Shown: piece by piece, positions 40,184-46,602 of the stretch
Layout: each line of letters starts with the position of its first letter
Position numbering within the stretch: position 1 is the stretch's first letter
Made by a program: the position numbers and the translations under genes
Notes under the pieces: generated by a model
The model's input: only the letters and a program-made list of their open reading frames with translations
Told to the model about the DNA's origin: nothing
Databases searched by the model: none
Origin: Candidatus Avimonas narfae
GTDB taxonomy: Bacteria > Bacillota > Clostridia > Oscillospirales > Acutalibacteraceae
Assembly (NCBI GenBank): GCA_904395335.1
Contig: CAJFNR010000050.1
Coordinates: forward strand, 1 to 46,602
Direction of reading: 5' to 3'
DNA length: 46,602 bases

Positions 40184-41089
40184 ATGAATACCTTTCAGCT
40201 CACCTGTTTTTTGGCCGTTGCGGAAACTCTGAGCTTTGCGCGGGCCGCCGAACAGCTGCATGTCACTCAGCCCGCCGTCACCCAGCAGATCAAGTCTTTG
40301 GAAAAGGAGTTGAACGTCAAACTGTTCCGCCGCAACACCCGCACAGTCCGCATGACGATGGCCGGCAGCGCCTTTTTGGAGGACGCCCGGCACATCGTTT
40401 CCCTTTCCCGCCGGGCGGTCAAGCGGTTCGAGCATCCCTACGCACAGGAAGTTCAGCTTCTGTCCCTAGGCTGTCACAGCTATACCCATCTGTTCCTGCT
40501 GCCGGACGCTCTCAGACGTCTGTCCCTCATCTACCCCAATCTGCATCCCCGTCTCCAGGTAGTCCCCTTTCAGCATCTGTACCGTCTGCTGGAAGAAGAC
40601 GATGTGGAAGCCGTTATCGGGTTTCGCGAACCGGATTCCCGGAAAGTCCCCGGTGTCTATCGGGAACTGAAAAAGATCCCGATCATTTGTCTTTGCCATC
40701 CGGACAACCCGCTGTCCGGGAAAAAGGCGCTCAGCCTGAACGAATTGGAACAGGAAAACCTCGTGCTAATGGATCCTATCAAGAGCCCGGTCAATGTGGC
40801 GCACCTGCAGGGACAGCTCATGGGGGGAAGGGATCCATCCCATTTCTATTTCTGCGAATCACCCGAGGCCATGATTGTGTTGGTGCAGTCCGGCTTCGGT
40901 ATTTCCGTCCTGCCGGATCTTTTTGTTCCTCCCGATTCCCCTCTCGTCCGCATCCCTCTTGAGGGGATCGAGCCCATTTCCTTTGGACTTTATTACAAAT
41001 CCCTGCAGGGAAATGAGCCGCTCAGAGCCTTTGTTCGAATTATGAAGGAGGTTTTCGCCCAGCGAGAGGTCTCGGCGGATTCGGAATAG
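40184..41089 (+). CDS. LysR-family transcriptional regulator
   Basis: A 301-aa regulator with N-terminal HTH (MNTFQLTCFLAVAETLSFAR, AAEQLHVTQPAVTQQIKSLE, KELNVKLFRRNTRTVRMTMA) and a periplasmic-binding-like effector domain (residues 90-295, SLGCHSYTHLFLLPDALRRL). ATG at 40184 behind GGAAAGGGGAAGAGG. The target is unclear because the neighbours are a divergent marR/ABC operon and a helical-bundle gene downstream. Confidence 0.93.
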   Translation: MNTFQLTCFLAVAETLSFARAAEQLHVTQPAVTQQIKSLEKELNVKLFRRNTRTVRMTMAGSAFLEDARHIVSLSRRAVKRFEHPYAQEVQLLSLGCHSYTHLFLLPDALRRLSLIYPNLHPRLQVVPFQHLYRLLEEDDVEAVIGFREPDSRKVPGVYRELKKIPIICLCHPDNPLSGKKALSLNELEQENLVLMDPIKSPVNVAHLQGQLMGGRDPSHFYFCESPEAMIVLVQSGFGISVLPDLFVPPDSPLVRIPLEGIEPISFGLYYKSLQGNEPLRAFVRIMKEVFAQREVSADSE

Positions 41090-41173
41090 CCTGCCGTTTT
41101 TATCCCGTCCGGCGGGAGGACAAACGCGCATGAAATGTACCCCGGCGCACATACTAAAGCCGGAGGTGTTACA

Positions 41174-41614
41174 ATGGAAAAAGAGAAGTCCCCGGACCAG
41201 GAGCTGCTCAACGACGTCTGCCGCAATGCGGAAATGGGACGGGACAGCATTATGCATGTCATCAAGCTCGCTGACGATCCGAAATTCCGCCGTTCCCTGG
41301 AAACTCAGCTCAGCGAATACCAAAAGGTCTATGACTCCGCCGATTCCATGCTACAGGAGCGGGGCGGAAAACCCGAGGATGTCCCCGCCATGTCCAAAAT
41401 GATGTCTTACGTTATGTCCAGCATGAAAACCATCAACGATAACTCCCCCTCCTGTATCGCGGAGATGATGATTCAAGGCAGCACCATGGGCGTCACCAAA
41501 ATCACGAAACGGATCAACGAATACAAAGGGCATGACGAACGTGTACGGGATGTGGCCAACAAGCTGTTGCATACCGAACAGGTCAACATTGAGGAAATGA
41601 AAAAATATTTGTAA
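41174..41614 (+). CDS. Helical-bundle protein of unknown function (ferritin-like size)
   Basis: A 146-aa protein from the ATG at 41174 (GGAGGTG ahead): MEKEKSPDQELLNDVCRNAE, MGRDSIMHVIKLADDPKFRR, SLETQLSEYQKVYDSADSML … MSYVMSSMKTINDNSPSCIA … VRDVANKLLHTEQVNIEEMK. Four long amphipathic helices with regularly placed Glu/His residues recall ferritin-like DUF2383-type proteins. Metal binding is possible but no complete ExxH pair is certain. A terminator follows 28 nt after the stop. Confidence 0.6.
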   Translation: MEKEKSPDQELLNDVCRNAEMGRDSIMHVIKLADDPKFRRSLETQLSEYQKVYDSADSMLQERGGKPEDVPAMSKMMSYVMSSMKTINDNSPSCIAEMMIQGSTMGVTKITKRINEYKGHDERVRDVANKLLHTEQVNIEEMKKYL

Positions 41615-41641
41615 TTTTTCTGCTCTTTCTCATGCCAAAGG

Positions 41642-41680
41642 CCCGCAGGATACCGAGGAAGCGGTACCCTGCGGGTCTTT
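41642..41680 (+). terminator. Terminator after the helical-bundle gene
   Basis: CCCGCAGG-a-TACCG / CGGTA-c-CCTGCGGG (41642-41655 / 41662-41675) followed by TCTTT. Confidence 0.85.
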
Positions 41681-41728
41681 AACATATTTTAAAGCCGTGT
41701 TGCAAAAACGTGTTGGCGGTAATGGGTT

Positions 41729-41774
41729 TGGAGCTGCCCCTCCGGGCCAGTTTCCTTTACGCTTATGGTATAAT
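41729..41774 (+). repeat. Dispersed 46-nt repeat, copy 1, with extended -10 promoter
   Basis: Matches 46480-46525 at 40 of 46 positions by hand count, best over CCTCCGGGCCAGTT and CCTTTACGCTTATGGTATAA. It ends in TGGTATAAT, an extended -10 element able to work without a -35. Confidence 0.8.
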
Positions 41775-41780
41775 AAAGGT

Positions 41781-41856
41781 CGGGAGAAATGCGGCAGCAT
41801 TTCTCGGGAACGCCGCCGATAGACGTTAGATCAGAACCGCATGGGGCGGCGTTCAT
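41781..41856 (+). ncRNA. Candidate structured RNA downstream of repeat copy 1
   Basis: Transcription from the repeat would start near 41781 and give GAGAAATGC-ggca-GCATTTCTC (41784-41805), then GAACGCCGCC / GGCGGCGTTC (41808-41817 / 41845-41854). Both stems are perfect. No ribosome site or frame of note. A second TGGTATAAT follows immediately. Confidence 0.45.
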
Positions 41857-42134
41857 GGTATAATTATCTCAAAAGCCTTCCTCCTGAGGCGTGCATCCCC
41901 TTACGTGGGAAGCGCCCGTTCCGTGGACGAGGATGAGGTGGGGGCTTTGTTTCTGGGCGTTTCCGTCCAAAGAAGCCTTTTTCCATCTCATCCGTCCCAC
42001 CATGCATTGGCGCGCCTTACCCGGCGACTTACCTATGAAGAGAGGCCTTTGTAATCCCTGTAACCGCAGGATGAACAACCGATCCCCATTTCCCCTTCTG
42101 TTCCCAAAACAATCAAAAGCAGGGAGGAATCCTG

Positions 42135-43169
42135 ATGATTTTCGGATTTAACATCATTCAGGGCATTGCCGAGGATACCGCCGCGGCGATCCTGAAGGCG
42201 GCTGGCACCGAGCCGGGCCAATACACATCTCAACCCCCCGTCAACAACGCCATCCGAAATCTGTGTGTCAACCGCGCACGAAATCACTATTTTCTCCGTG
42301 TTGATGTCCACGCGGGCGTCCTCCTATGCGGGAAGGAGACAACAGACATCCAATGGGTGCGACCTCCCGACTTTGACCGTTTGGACGAAAGCTTTCGCCA
42401 CCATCTGTCAGAGCTTTTCGGGAACCGCTGCGCCGAATCGCTGCTTCCTTTGCGGAACTGGACCTTGTGGACGCTGGTATATGGAATGGAGATCGATGCG
42501 GAACATCCTGGCGACCTGCTCCGCGTGCTGGCTCATACGGATATGCCTTCCGCTCATCTAACCCCTCCGGCACCCGAACCAAGGGAAAAATCCGTGTCCC
42601 CGCGGCATCTGGTGTATGATGCTGGAAGCGACGATCGAAAACTGTTCCTATATTCCAAAAAAGACTGGCTTCTCAATGGAAAAAAGGATTATCGGGGCGG
42701 ACCAGTATCTCCCGATGCCGAAAGTGAAAACACCCTTCGCCTTTATCTGATTCAAAAGCGAAGCGATATGGGCTATGCCAAACGGTTCCTGGAAAAATTT
42801 GAGATGTCCGGTGATCTGTACTCGTTTTTACATCCGCTTGTCGTTACGGACGGCTTTCTGCGTGCCTATATGAAAGCAATAGGGAACGGAGATTTTTACC
42901 GGTATGACAGGGCTATGGAGATCATTGACGATTTGTCTCATTCCGGGAGCCGAAAGCTCTTGACCTGCCTGCTACAGAATATCCGACAGGAGGGCTCGGT
43001 GGCCAACGCACGCCTGGCTTCAACAGACAAGCGAAATTTTCAAAAAGAACTAAAACTGCTGAGAACCGCCGGCATTAACGGTGCATTGATCGAAGAGCAA
43101 AGCTCCATGGAGCACCTTGCCAATCCCCTTGATGAAATCCGTCGAAAATGCCGGATCTATGCCGAATAA
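42135..43169 (+). CDS. Protein of unknown function (344 aa), possibly related to gene II/X replication proteins
   Basis: I do not recognise this gene firmly. MIFGFNIIQGIAEDTAAAIL is followed by RVDVHAGVLLCGKETTDIQW, WTLWTLVYGMEIDAEHPGDL, DDRKLFLYSKKDWLLNGKKD, ENTLRLYLIQKRSDMGYAKR and a helical end with STDKRNFQKELKLLRTAGIN. This order of short blocks (two beta segments, 'LYSK' strand, an R-x-[YE] strand, and a final F-x-K-x-L-…-L-…-GIN helix) recalls the rolling-circle gene II/X family of filamentous phages, but identity is weak. It could be a domesticated or solitary Rep. ATG behind AGGGAGGAATCCTG. It ends in a shared bidirectional terminator. Confidence 0.55.
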   Translation: MIFGFNIIQGIAEDTAAAILKAAGTEPGQYTSQPPVNNAIRNLCVNRARNHYFLRVDVHAGVLLCGKETTDIQWVRPPDFDRLDESFRHHLSELFGNRCAESLLPLRNWTLWTLVYGMEIDAEHPGDLLRVLAHTDMPSAHLTPPAPEPREKSVSPRHLVYDAGSDDRKLFLYSKKDWLLNGKKDYRGGPVSPDAESENTLRLYLIQKRSDMGYAKRFLEKFEMSGDLYSFLHPLVVTDGFLRAYMKAIGNGDFYRYDRAMEIIDDLSHSGSRKLLTCLLQNIRQEGSVANARLASTDKRNFQKELKLLRTAGINGALIEEQSSMEHLANPLDEIRRKCRIYAE

Positions 43170-43208
43170 CTGTCCGCCATTTTTCCCAGTACCTATACCG
43201 GCCGATGG

Positions 43209-43245
43209 AAAAGGCTCCTTTGTCTGTACGGCAAAGGAGCCTTTT
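43209..43245. terminator. Bidirectional terminator
   Basis: A perfect 14-bp stem AAAAGGCTCCTTTG / CAAAGGAGCCTTTT with a 9-nt loop between convergent genes; T runs on both strands. Confidence 0.92.
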
Positions 43246-43247
43246 CT

Positions 43248-44024
43248 TTATTTTTTCTTTTCCCGGTCCTGACGGATCAGTGCGGCCAGTGCTTGTACCG
43301 CCGTCCGTGCCGCCGCCTCCGGAGAAGGGCAGCGGGTATCCGGCAACCCGGCCTGAACCCGCTCCTGGTTCCATATCGCCTGCAAAACGCAGCCGGCCCG
43401 CACTCCCCGGACCGCCGAGACGATAAACAGGGCGGCGGATTCCATTTCCGAAGCCAGACAGCCGCCCTTCAGCCAGGCAGCCCACCGGCCTTTCAGTTGC
43501 TCCGCTATGGGCATGCTGTCAGGGTCATGCTGTCCATAGAAGGAATCCTTGCACTGCACCACCCCCACATGACAGGGGATTCCCGCAGCTTTGCCGGCCT
43601 GTGCCAAAGCAGCTGTCACCTCAAAATCAGCTACTGCCGGAAATTCCACCGGCAGGTATTCCCGGCTCAGCCCCTCCATACGGATGGCTGCGGAGGCTAC
43701 CACCAGATCGCCGCCCCGCACCTCCAGGTGCATCCCGCCGCAGGTGCCGATGCGGATCAGCACCTGGGCGCCACACTGCACCAGCTCTTCCACACAAATC
43801 GCCGTGGAGGGGCCGCCGATACCGTGGGAAACCACCAGCACCCGTTCCTCCTCCAAGCGCCCCTCCCAGGTCACATACTCCCGGTTTTGTGCAACAAAGC
43901 GGGGATCCTCCAGATACTGCGCCACGGTTTCCACCCGTCCGGGATCGCCGGTAAGCAGGCAATAGGCCGCCCCCTCACTGCGCCTGAGCCCGATGTGATA
44001 AAGCGTCTCTCCGCTGACCACCAT
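43248..44024 (-). CDS. udp: Uridine phosphorylase / nucleoside phosphorylase
   Basis: A 258-aa enzyme of the PNP_UDP_1 family that splits nucleosides with phosphate. TGDPGRVETVAQYLEDPRFV carries the phosphate-binding GDPxR; VVSHGIGGPSTAICVEELVQ and IRIGTCGGMHLEVRGGDLVV are the typical core; LASEMESAALFIVSAVRGVR holds the sugar-binding EMES/A segment. The wording 'YGQHDPDSM' region and length favour uridine over purine phosphorylase. Acts in pyrimidine salvage in the cytoplasm. Downstream of corA by 30 nt, so probably co-transcribed. Confidence 0.9.
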   Translation of the reverse strand: MVVSGETLYHIGLRRSEGAAYCLLTGDPGRVETVAQYLEDPRFVAQNREYVTWEGRLEEERVLVVSHGIGGPSTAICVEELVQCGAQVLIRIGTCGGMHLEVRGGDLVVASAAIRMEGLSREYLPVEFPAVADFEVTAALAQAGKAAGIPCHVGVVQCKDSFYGQHDPDSMPIAEQLKGRWAAWLKGGCLASEMESAALFIVSAVRGVRAGCVLQAIWNQERVQAGLPDTRCPSPEAAARTAVQALAALIRQDREKKK

Positions 44025-44054
44025 GACAGTGCCCCCTGTCCATACGGTTTTGTC

Positions 44055-44981
44055 TTACAGCATGCCTTTCTTGTGAAGCAACAGCCCGACGACGCCCATC
44101 AGTCCCAGAGACAGCACCACAGGGAACCAGAAGAATTGCGCCAGGGGCAGGCCCTCCACGTTCATGCCATAGAAGCCGGCAATGATGTTGGGAATGGAAA
44201 TGACAATGGTGATGGAAGCCAGTATCTTCATCACAATATTCAGGTTATTGGAAATGACCGAAGCAAAAGCATCCATTGTCCCGGACAAAATGTTCAGGTA
44301 TATACTGGACATCTCAATGGCCTGCTTGATCTCGATCAGAACATCCTCCAACAGATCCTGATCCTCCTCGTACAGCTTAATATACCGTCCGCGCATCAAC
44401 TTTTCCAGCGTGGTTTCGTCCGCCTTCAGCGAGGTGGAAAAATACACCAGGGATTTTTGGATGTCCAGCAGCTGAATCAGTTCCTTGTTCTTCATAGACT
44501 TGCGCAGCTGCCGTTCCAGCACACTGGATACCTTGTCGATCTGCTTAAGGAACTGGAGGTAGCGGGTGGCCACCCTCAGCATGATCTTGAGCACAAACTG
44601 GGTTTTCAGCTCCGTTTGGACGCCCTTAACTACTCCCTCGGAAAATTCGGCAATAATCGCGTTTTCCCGCAGGGATACTGTGATAACATGTTTCGGTGTC
44701 ACCAATATGCCGATGGGCATGGTGGTGTAGGTAACATCGATATCGCTTTTTTCCGCCACCGGCGCATCGATAATGATCAGCGTATTGTCGTCCTCTGTCT
44801 CGATACGGGAGGATTCCTCCTCGTCCAACGCGGCGCGCAAAAAGTCCGGCTCCAGCGCATAATCCTGAATCAGCCCGTTGATCTCCCGCTCATCGGGATT
44901 GACCACGTCGATCCAGCACCCTTCCCGGGGTTCTTCAATGCGGCGAAGCCGGCCGTTGACTGTGATGTAATAATTCAGCAT
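44055..44981 (-). CDS. corA: CorA-family divalent metal transporter
   Basis: A 308-aa pentameric channel subunit: cytoplasmic alpha/beta domain (residues 1-150), long stalk helix (EDQDLLEDVLIEIKQAIEMS) and two C-terminal membrane segments. The filter motif YGMNVEGLP (GMN near residue 273) follows the first segment, and the protein ends LLLHKKGML. It passes Mg2+ (or Co2+/Ni2+) inward. The long structured leader upstream suggests control by metal level. Confidence 0.94.
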   Translation of the reverse strand: MLNYYITVNGRLRRIEEPREGCWIDVVNPDEREINGLIQDYALEPDFLRAALDEEESSRIETEDDNTLIIIDAPVAEKSDIDVTYTTMPIGILVTPKHVITVSLRENAIIAEFSEGVVKGVQTELKTQFVLKIMLRVATRYLQFLKQIDKVSSVLERQLRKSMKNKELIQLLDIQKSLVYFSTSLKADETTLEKLMRGRYIKLYEEDQDLLEDVLIEIKQAIEMSSIYLNILSGTMDAFASVISNNLNIVMKILASITIVISIPNIIAGFYGMNVEGLPLAQFFWFPVVLSLGLMGVVGLLLHKKGML

Positions 44982-45326
44982 AAGAGCACAACCTTTCCAC
45001 AGGATGCGCTCAGCTCAGGCAGCGGTGCATCCTGTTTCGTTTTTATTCCCGCAGCTACTTCGCGCATTATCGGGGTCAGGACTCACCCTGCCCACCTCCT
45101 TTTTCTCCGGTATCGGCCGATGTATGAAAAATAGGAATCCCCCGTTGGTTGCCCCATAGTCTTCCCTTCAAGGGGAAGGCTATGGGGGATACTTCTCCAA
45201 AACATACAAGCCCTGGGTACATTATATCATATAGATATGAGAATGCAAGAGCAAGAACGATTGCGGGCGAGAAAAATCCGTACTATTTCCATATTTTCGT
45301 CTCTTATCGCTTTACAAGGCTGATTT
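44982..45326 (-). promoter_or_regulatory. corA promoter and long structured leader
   Basis: On the minus strand, TTGCAT (45248-45243), 16-nt spacer and TATAAT (45226-45221) give a start near 45214 and a leader of about 230 nt. It contains a hairpin CCCCATAG…CTATGGGG (45152-45187), an alternative pairing ATCCCCC with GGGGGAT ahead of CTATTTTT, and a 9-bp stem ACAGGATGC / GCATCCTGT (44999-45007 / 45027-45035) next to the corA ribosome site. I do not see a full M-box consensus, so the class is open. Nothing else is seen in 45249-45326. Confidence 0.55.
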
Positions 45327-45701
45327 TCAGGGATTTTCCCTGTCTGTGCGGGAAGGGTAGTGATGATCAAGGGATTCCTTCAGGCTTTTCACCATCTCCG
45401 TGATCACCCGAATTTCTGTCCGGTCACAGTCCTTGAGAAGGTCCGCCAATTCGTCAATATAGATGCCTTTGGATTCTGCCAGACTGCCACACAGCAGGGT
45501 ATCGGCGGATATCAGCAGCGCGTTGGACAACCTTACCAGTGTCGGAAGGCTCAGCTTTGTAGCTCCCCGTTCAATATGGGAAACACTGGTAGGCGACAGC
45601 TCTGCCAATTCCGCCAGCGCTTCCTGCGTCATATTTTGACGGCGGCGCTCCGCCCGGATTCTTCGACCAATGTCCACATAATCCAATTCTATATTTCCCA
45701 T
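45327..45701 (-). CDS. XRE-family regulator
   Basis: A 124-aa protein from the ATG at 45701 (GGAAG ahead): MGNIELDYVDIGRRIRAERR, RQNMTQEALAELAELSPTSV, SHIERGATKLSLPTLVRLSN, ALLISADTLLCGS. Full XRE helix-turn-helix, with an acidic helical C-terminal part (YIDELADLLKDCDRTEIRVI). The longer open frame upstream runs over the operators. Divergent from a lipoprotein gene; two matching palindromes between them are its likely binding sites. Confidence 0.88.
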   Translation of the reverse strand: MGNIELDYVDIGRRIRAERRRQNMTQEALAELAELSPTSVSHIERGATKLSLPTLVRLSNALLISADTLLCGSLAESKGIYIDELADLLKDCDRTEIRVITEMVKSLKESLDHHYPSRTDRENP

Positions 45702-45747
45702 TTTTCTTCCCCGCGTCCCGCTGTTCATTAGAAATCCGTTTTCTATT

Positions 45748-45811
45748 GGAATTGTATATCCGAATCGGATATGGTAATATAATTTCCGTATCCGATTCGG
45801 ATATGCAATTC
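45748..45811. promoter_or_regulatory. Paired palindromic operators in a larger inverted repeat
   Basis: ATATCCGAATCGGATAT (45756-45772) and TATCCGATTCGGATA (45789-45803) are near-perfect palindromes 33 bp apart. The outer GGAATTG / CAATTCC (45748-45754 / 45805-45811) makes the whole 64 bp one inverted repeat. TATAAT (45778-45783) lies at its centre, so both divergent promoters would be covered by bound regulator. Confidence 0.85.
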
Positions 45812-45834
45812 CAATTTCAGATGGAGGAATAGCC

Positions 45835-46251
45835 ATGAAAAGTCAAACGTTTCCCAAAATGCCCCGTTGGCTTCCTCCGTGCTTTCTGACCCTGTCGCTG
45901 GTCATCTGTTTGACGACGGGAGGATGCCTTTATTCCCCGAATCCTCAGGTACGCCCTACTATTACAACGGCAACCAGTAGTCCTCTTCCACAGCGAATCC
46001 TTTTTTCCGCCGCTTCCATTGCCTTGACAACCGGAGAAAGAGCGGATGCATCACAGATGCTGGTGTTGGAACCGGAAAGTACTTCCCTCCCTTGGCACGT
46101 ATGGCAAAGCGATAACCCTGCCATCGCCACTGTCAATCAGGAGGGAGAAATCACCGCCGTATCCCCCGGGGAAACGCAGCTTCGTGTCCGCAGCGCCGAC
46201 GATCTGGAAGCAGTCCTCATCGTAACGGTGACAGAAAACAAACAGTCGTAA
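45835..46251 (+). CDS. Secreted Ig-like (BIG2) domain protein, possible lipoprotein
   Basis: A 138-aa exported protein: basic N-terminus, hydrophobic core PPCFLTLSLVICLTTGG and a Cys at residue 31 in LTTGGC, a weak lipobox. After a Thr/Ser/Pro linker (residues 35-52) comes one bacterial Ig-like group 2 domain, with the marks LTTGERADASQMLVLEPEST, WQSDNPAIATVNQEGEITAV, SPGETQLRV. Such domains mediate adhesion or sit in cell-surface sensors. ATG behind TGGAGGAATAGCC. Controlled with the divergent XRE gene. Confidence 0.85.
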   Translation: MKSQTFPKMPRWLPPCFLTLSLVICLTTGGCLYSPNPQVRPTITTATSSPLPQRILFSAASIALTTGERADASQMLVLEPESTSLPWHVWQSDNPAIATVNQEGEITAVSPGETQLRVRSADDLEAVLIVTVTENKQS

Positions 46252-46479
46252 ATCATTGGTCCTTTGGAAGCGGTTTGCCTTATCCTTGATTCTTTAGAAA
46301 AATACTCAGAAAAACTCTAGCGCCCCCATTAAAAGAAGTTTTTAAAATTACACTACTCATCGGCCGCTCAAGCGCGAGCCCTTGGGATGAATCCGGCGGA
46401 TTATCGCCATAGGCTTTTGGTATTCTGTGTTCAACGCTTTCTATAATTCGAGCCAAATCACACGAAATATCCCCGGATC
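46252..46479. other. Non-coding region after the BIG2 gene
   Basis: About 230 bp with no gene and no clear terminator; it leads into the second copy of the dispersed repeat. Confidence 0.5.
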
Positions 46480-46525
46480 TGGAACCATACCTCCGGGCCA
46501 GTTCCCTTTACGCTTATGGTATAAT
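46480..46525 (+). repeat. Dispersed 46-nt repeat, copy 2, with extended -10 promoter
   Basis: Same element as at 41729-41774, again ending in TGGTATAAT (46520-46525 is TATAAT). It is followed by GCCCAGGG / CCCTGGGC (46528-46535 / 46569-46576) enclosing a small CCTC-TATGTTT-GAGG hairpin. Confidence 0.8.
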
Positions 46526-46577
46526 GTGCCCAGGGCCTCTATGTTTGAGGACAAACGATGTGACGTGTCCCTGGGCC

Positions 46578-46602
46578 TGGAGCCGTCCCTGCGGGCCGGT
46601 TC
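46578..46602 (+). repeat. Dispersed repeat, copy 3, cut by window end
   Basis: TGGAGCCGTCCCTGCGGGCC and the next five bases match the first 25 positions of the element with about five changes. Start-to-start distance to copy 2 is 98 bp, suggesting tandem units beyond the window. Confidence 0.6.

Larger units (their letters stand above)
41681..42134. other. Non-coding region with repeat element and hairpins
   Basis: About 450 bp without a gene. It holds the dispersed 46-nt repeat with promoter (41729-41774), two perfect hairpins after it, a second extended -10 (TGGTATAAT, ending 41864) and, close to the end, the AGGGAGGAATCC ribosome site of the next gene. The part 41890-42110 shows nothing recognisable. 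Confidence 0.6.

Noticed and set aside
43293-45134. A 613-codon open frame on the plus strand
   Set aside because: It is the antisense shadow of uridine phosphorylase and corA, low in protein-like features, with no ribosome site.

Overview
The window joins the right-hand part of an integrated siphovirus-type prophage (1 to about 24,376; its left end lies outside) to the chromosome of its host (about 24,377 to 46,602). GC-rich codon use, strong Shine-Dalgarno sites, a type I-C CRISPR-Cas module, LysR/MarR regulators, BmrCD/LmrCD-type ABC exporters and DUF1680 plus GH31 glycosidases suggest a Gram-positive Clostridia-type bacterium, perhaps a gut Oscillospirales member. That placement is inference; no rRNA or marker gene is present.

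Prophage. The late genes are on the minus strand and read leftwards in HK97-like order: terminase small and large subunits (14.9-12.8 kb), portal, prohead protease, major capsid protein with an extra C-terminal beta-sandwich, head-tail connector, head closure, tail terminator, HK97 gp10-like protein, major tail protein, tail chaperones G/GT with a -1 frameshift site, tape measure, distal tail protein, tail endopeptidase-like protein with an S74 chaperone, and a baseplate/fibre protein cut by the window edge. The early operon (about 21 to 15.4 kb, minus) carries a Cro-like regulator, an excisionase-like protein, several small proteins, an HUH Rep-like protein, a RecU-like resolvase and a RinA-like late activator. 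Three units lie in the opposite orientation with their own promoter and/or terminator, as morons do: hicAB (2.7-3.4 kb), a two-membrane-segment protein plus a 41-aa basic peptide (19.7-20.4 kb), and a candidate small RNA (18.15-18.22 kb). The lysogeny module is a repressor, a DEDDh exonuclease with BRCT domain and a tyrosine integrase, ending at the 3' half of a tRNA-Thr(CGU) that marks the right attachment site.

Host flank. After the tRNA terminator come a nucleotidyltransferase-like gene, a four-repeat degenerate CRISPR array, an aldehyde dehydrogenase/MarR/YhhN group, two glycosidases, and then, divergently, cas5-cas8c-cas7 of a type I-C system with no cas3, cas4, cas1 or cas2. A lone repeat-like hairpin follows the cas7 stop by 4 nt. 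Next are a heterodimeric ABC exporter (one subunit frameshifted) under a MarR regulator, a LysR regulator, a helical-bundle protein, an unrecognised 344-aa protein, uridine phosphorylase, CorA with a long structured leader, and a divergent XRE regulator/lipoprotein pair with large palindromic operators. A dispersed 46-nt element with an extended -10 promoter occurs at 41.7 and 46.5 kb, with a third copy starting at the window end.

Most unusual feature: the stripped type I-C effector. Cas5, Cas8 (with a likely internal Cas11c start) and Cas7 appear intact, while nuclease and adaptation genes are absent. The intact repeat hairpins differ in stem sequence but keep a 4-nt loop and an 11-nt 3' tail, and one such hairpin sits in the 3' end of the cas transcript. 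This fits an RNA-binding and RNA-processing complex kept for something other than DNA degradation, though decay with trans-complementation remains possible.
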